Below the pieces are notes generated by a model. The model did no database searches. It saw only the letters and a program-made list of their open reading frames with translations, and was not told where the DNA came from. This document shows, in pieces, positions 50,163-50,310 of a stretch of 50,310 nt of DNA. This DNA is from Blastococcus sp. KM273128 (GTDB lineage Bacteria; Actinomycetota; Actinomycetes; Mycobacteriales; Geodermatophilaceae). The position numbers were made by a program, and so were the translations under genes. Each line of letters starts with the position of its first letter. Position 1 is the first letter of the stretch. Location: assembly GCF_021698975.1 (NCBI RefSeq), contig NZ_SSXA01000020.1, forward strand, positions 1-50,310. The letters are read 5' to 3'.

Positions 50163-50310
50163 TCATGAGGGGGTCCGCCCGGCCTCCTGTGCCCGAACCA
50201 TGCGGACTCGTGGCGATCGGGCGCTGATCACCACGAGTCCGCATGGTTCGATCCCGGACGGCGGGTCGAAGCGGATGACGTGGCCCGGCGGCACGGCGTC
50301 GTCGGAGTCC
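50163..50310 (-). pseudogene. Partial PASTA-repeat coding segment, cut by the window edge
   Basis: Entering from the right edge, the minus strand reads DSDDAVPPGHVIRFDPPSG in frame, then about 29 unrelated residues and TGA at 50163-50165. The first 62 bp match kinase positions 48742-48803 at 59 of 62 bases, in inverted orientation. PASTA similarity stops exactly at the palindrome 50194-50250. It is either the C-terminal end of another PASTA gene interrupted by the palindrome or a duplicated fragment. The remainder is outside the window. Confidence 0.5.
50194..50250. repeat. Large palindromic element (20-bp arms plus inner GATC pair)
   Basis: Arms 50194-50213 and 50231-50250 are perfectly complementary. 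Inside, GATC (50215-50218) pairs with GATC (50226-50229), leaving a 7-nt apical loop. It lies 50 bp after nfo and abuts the inverted PASTA copy. It could be the nfo terminator or a dispersed REP/MITE-like repeat; no second copy is seen in the window. Confidence 0.7.

Overview
The window is about 50 kb of very GC-rich, gene-dense DNA with many GTG starts and TANNNT-type -10 boxes. It looks like the chromosome of an actinobacterium, most likely of the Geodermatophilaceae (Blastococcus, Geodermatophilus or Modestobacter type). This is inferred from gene content and style: mraZ, a DnaE2 mutasome locus, C50-type/keto-carotenoid genes, a DUF222/HNH '13E12' protein, and a Rv2175c-PASTA-kinase pair. 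From memory, several landmarks (mraZ, DUF3040, metF, a polyprenyl synthase, an Rv2175c-type protein, a PknL-type kinase) follow the order of the mycobacterial Rv2166c-Rv2176 segment, with much inserted DNA.

Layout. 0-5.4 kb: mraZ (minus) with a five-repeat MraZ operator, divergent from a moxR-DUF58-transglutaminase operon. 5.4-7.9 kb: DUF3040, an SOS-boxed dinB and a four-helix membrane protein (all minus). 8.1-10.7 kb: a three-gene unit of a (Asp-Gly-Gly-Ala)n repeat peptide, a JmjC/cupin oxygenase and a sucrase/ferredoxin-like Fe-S protein. This is the best candidate for an undescribed system. 10.7-17.1 kb: an AraC regulator divergent from a hydrolase/metallo-beta-lactamase pair, then a phosphodiesterase, a methyltransferase, a VOC protein, an SGNH hydrolase and a small lipoprotein. 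17.1-21.8 kb: an SOS-controlled DUF6504-HEPN-dnaE2 operon. 22-23.5 kb: an HNH protein. 23.7-29.1 kb: a six-gene operon (YbaK, GNAT, CrtO-like, CruF-like, glycosyltransferase, flavin reductase) in which all five junctions are GTGA overlaps. 29.1-38.8 kb: adenosine kinase, a CDP-alcohol phosphatidyltransferase, a secreted lipase, a LolA-like/ABC export operon, TetR divergent from an acyl-CoA ligase/enoyl-CoA hydratase pair, and two unknown proteins. 38.8-44.0 kb: metF and the core carotenoid genes crtE-crtI-crtB, facing crtYc-crtYd with a 142-bp tail-to-tail overlap. 44.0-50.1 kb: an Rv2175c-like DNA-binding protein, an FMN hydroxy-acid oxidase, glyA under a ZTP riboswitch, a PASTA Ser/Thr kinase and endonuclease IV. 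The right edge carries a large palindrome abutting an inverted, nearly identical copy of part of a PASTA repeat.

How the genes work together. Two carotenoid loci can be read as one pathway: geranylgeranyl-PP, phytoene, lycopene and a cyclised or acyclic carotenoid from the 39.8-44 kb locus, then ketolation, 1',2'-hydration and glycosylation by the 24.8-28.4 kb locus. DNA-damage response is the second theme: two perfect LexA boxes control dinB and the dnaE2 operon, and endonuclease IV is also present. Many genes appear to have leaderless transcripts (a TANNNT box 6-8 nt before the start codon and no Shine-Dalgarno). Translational coupling through GTGA overlaps is used throughout. No tRNA, rRNA, CRISPR array or intact transposon was seen. 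No stretch over 300 bp lacks a gene, and the first 56 bases show nothing recognisable.
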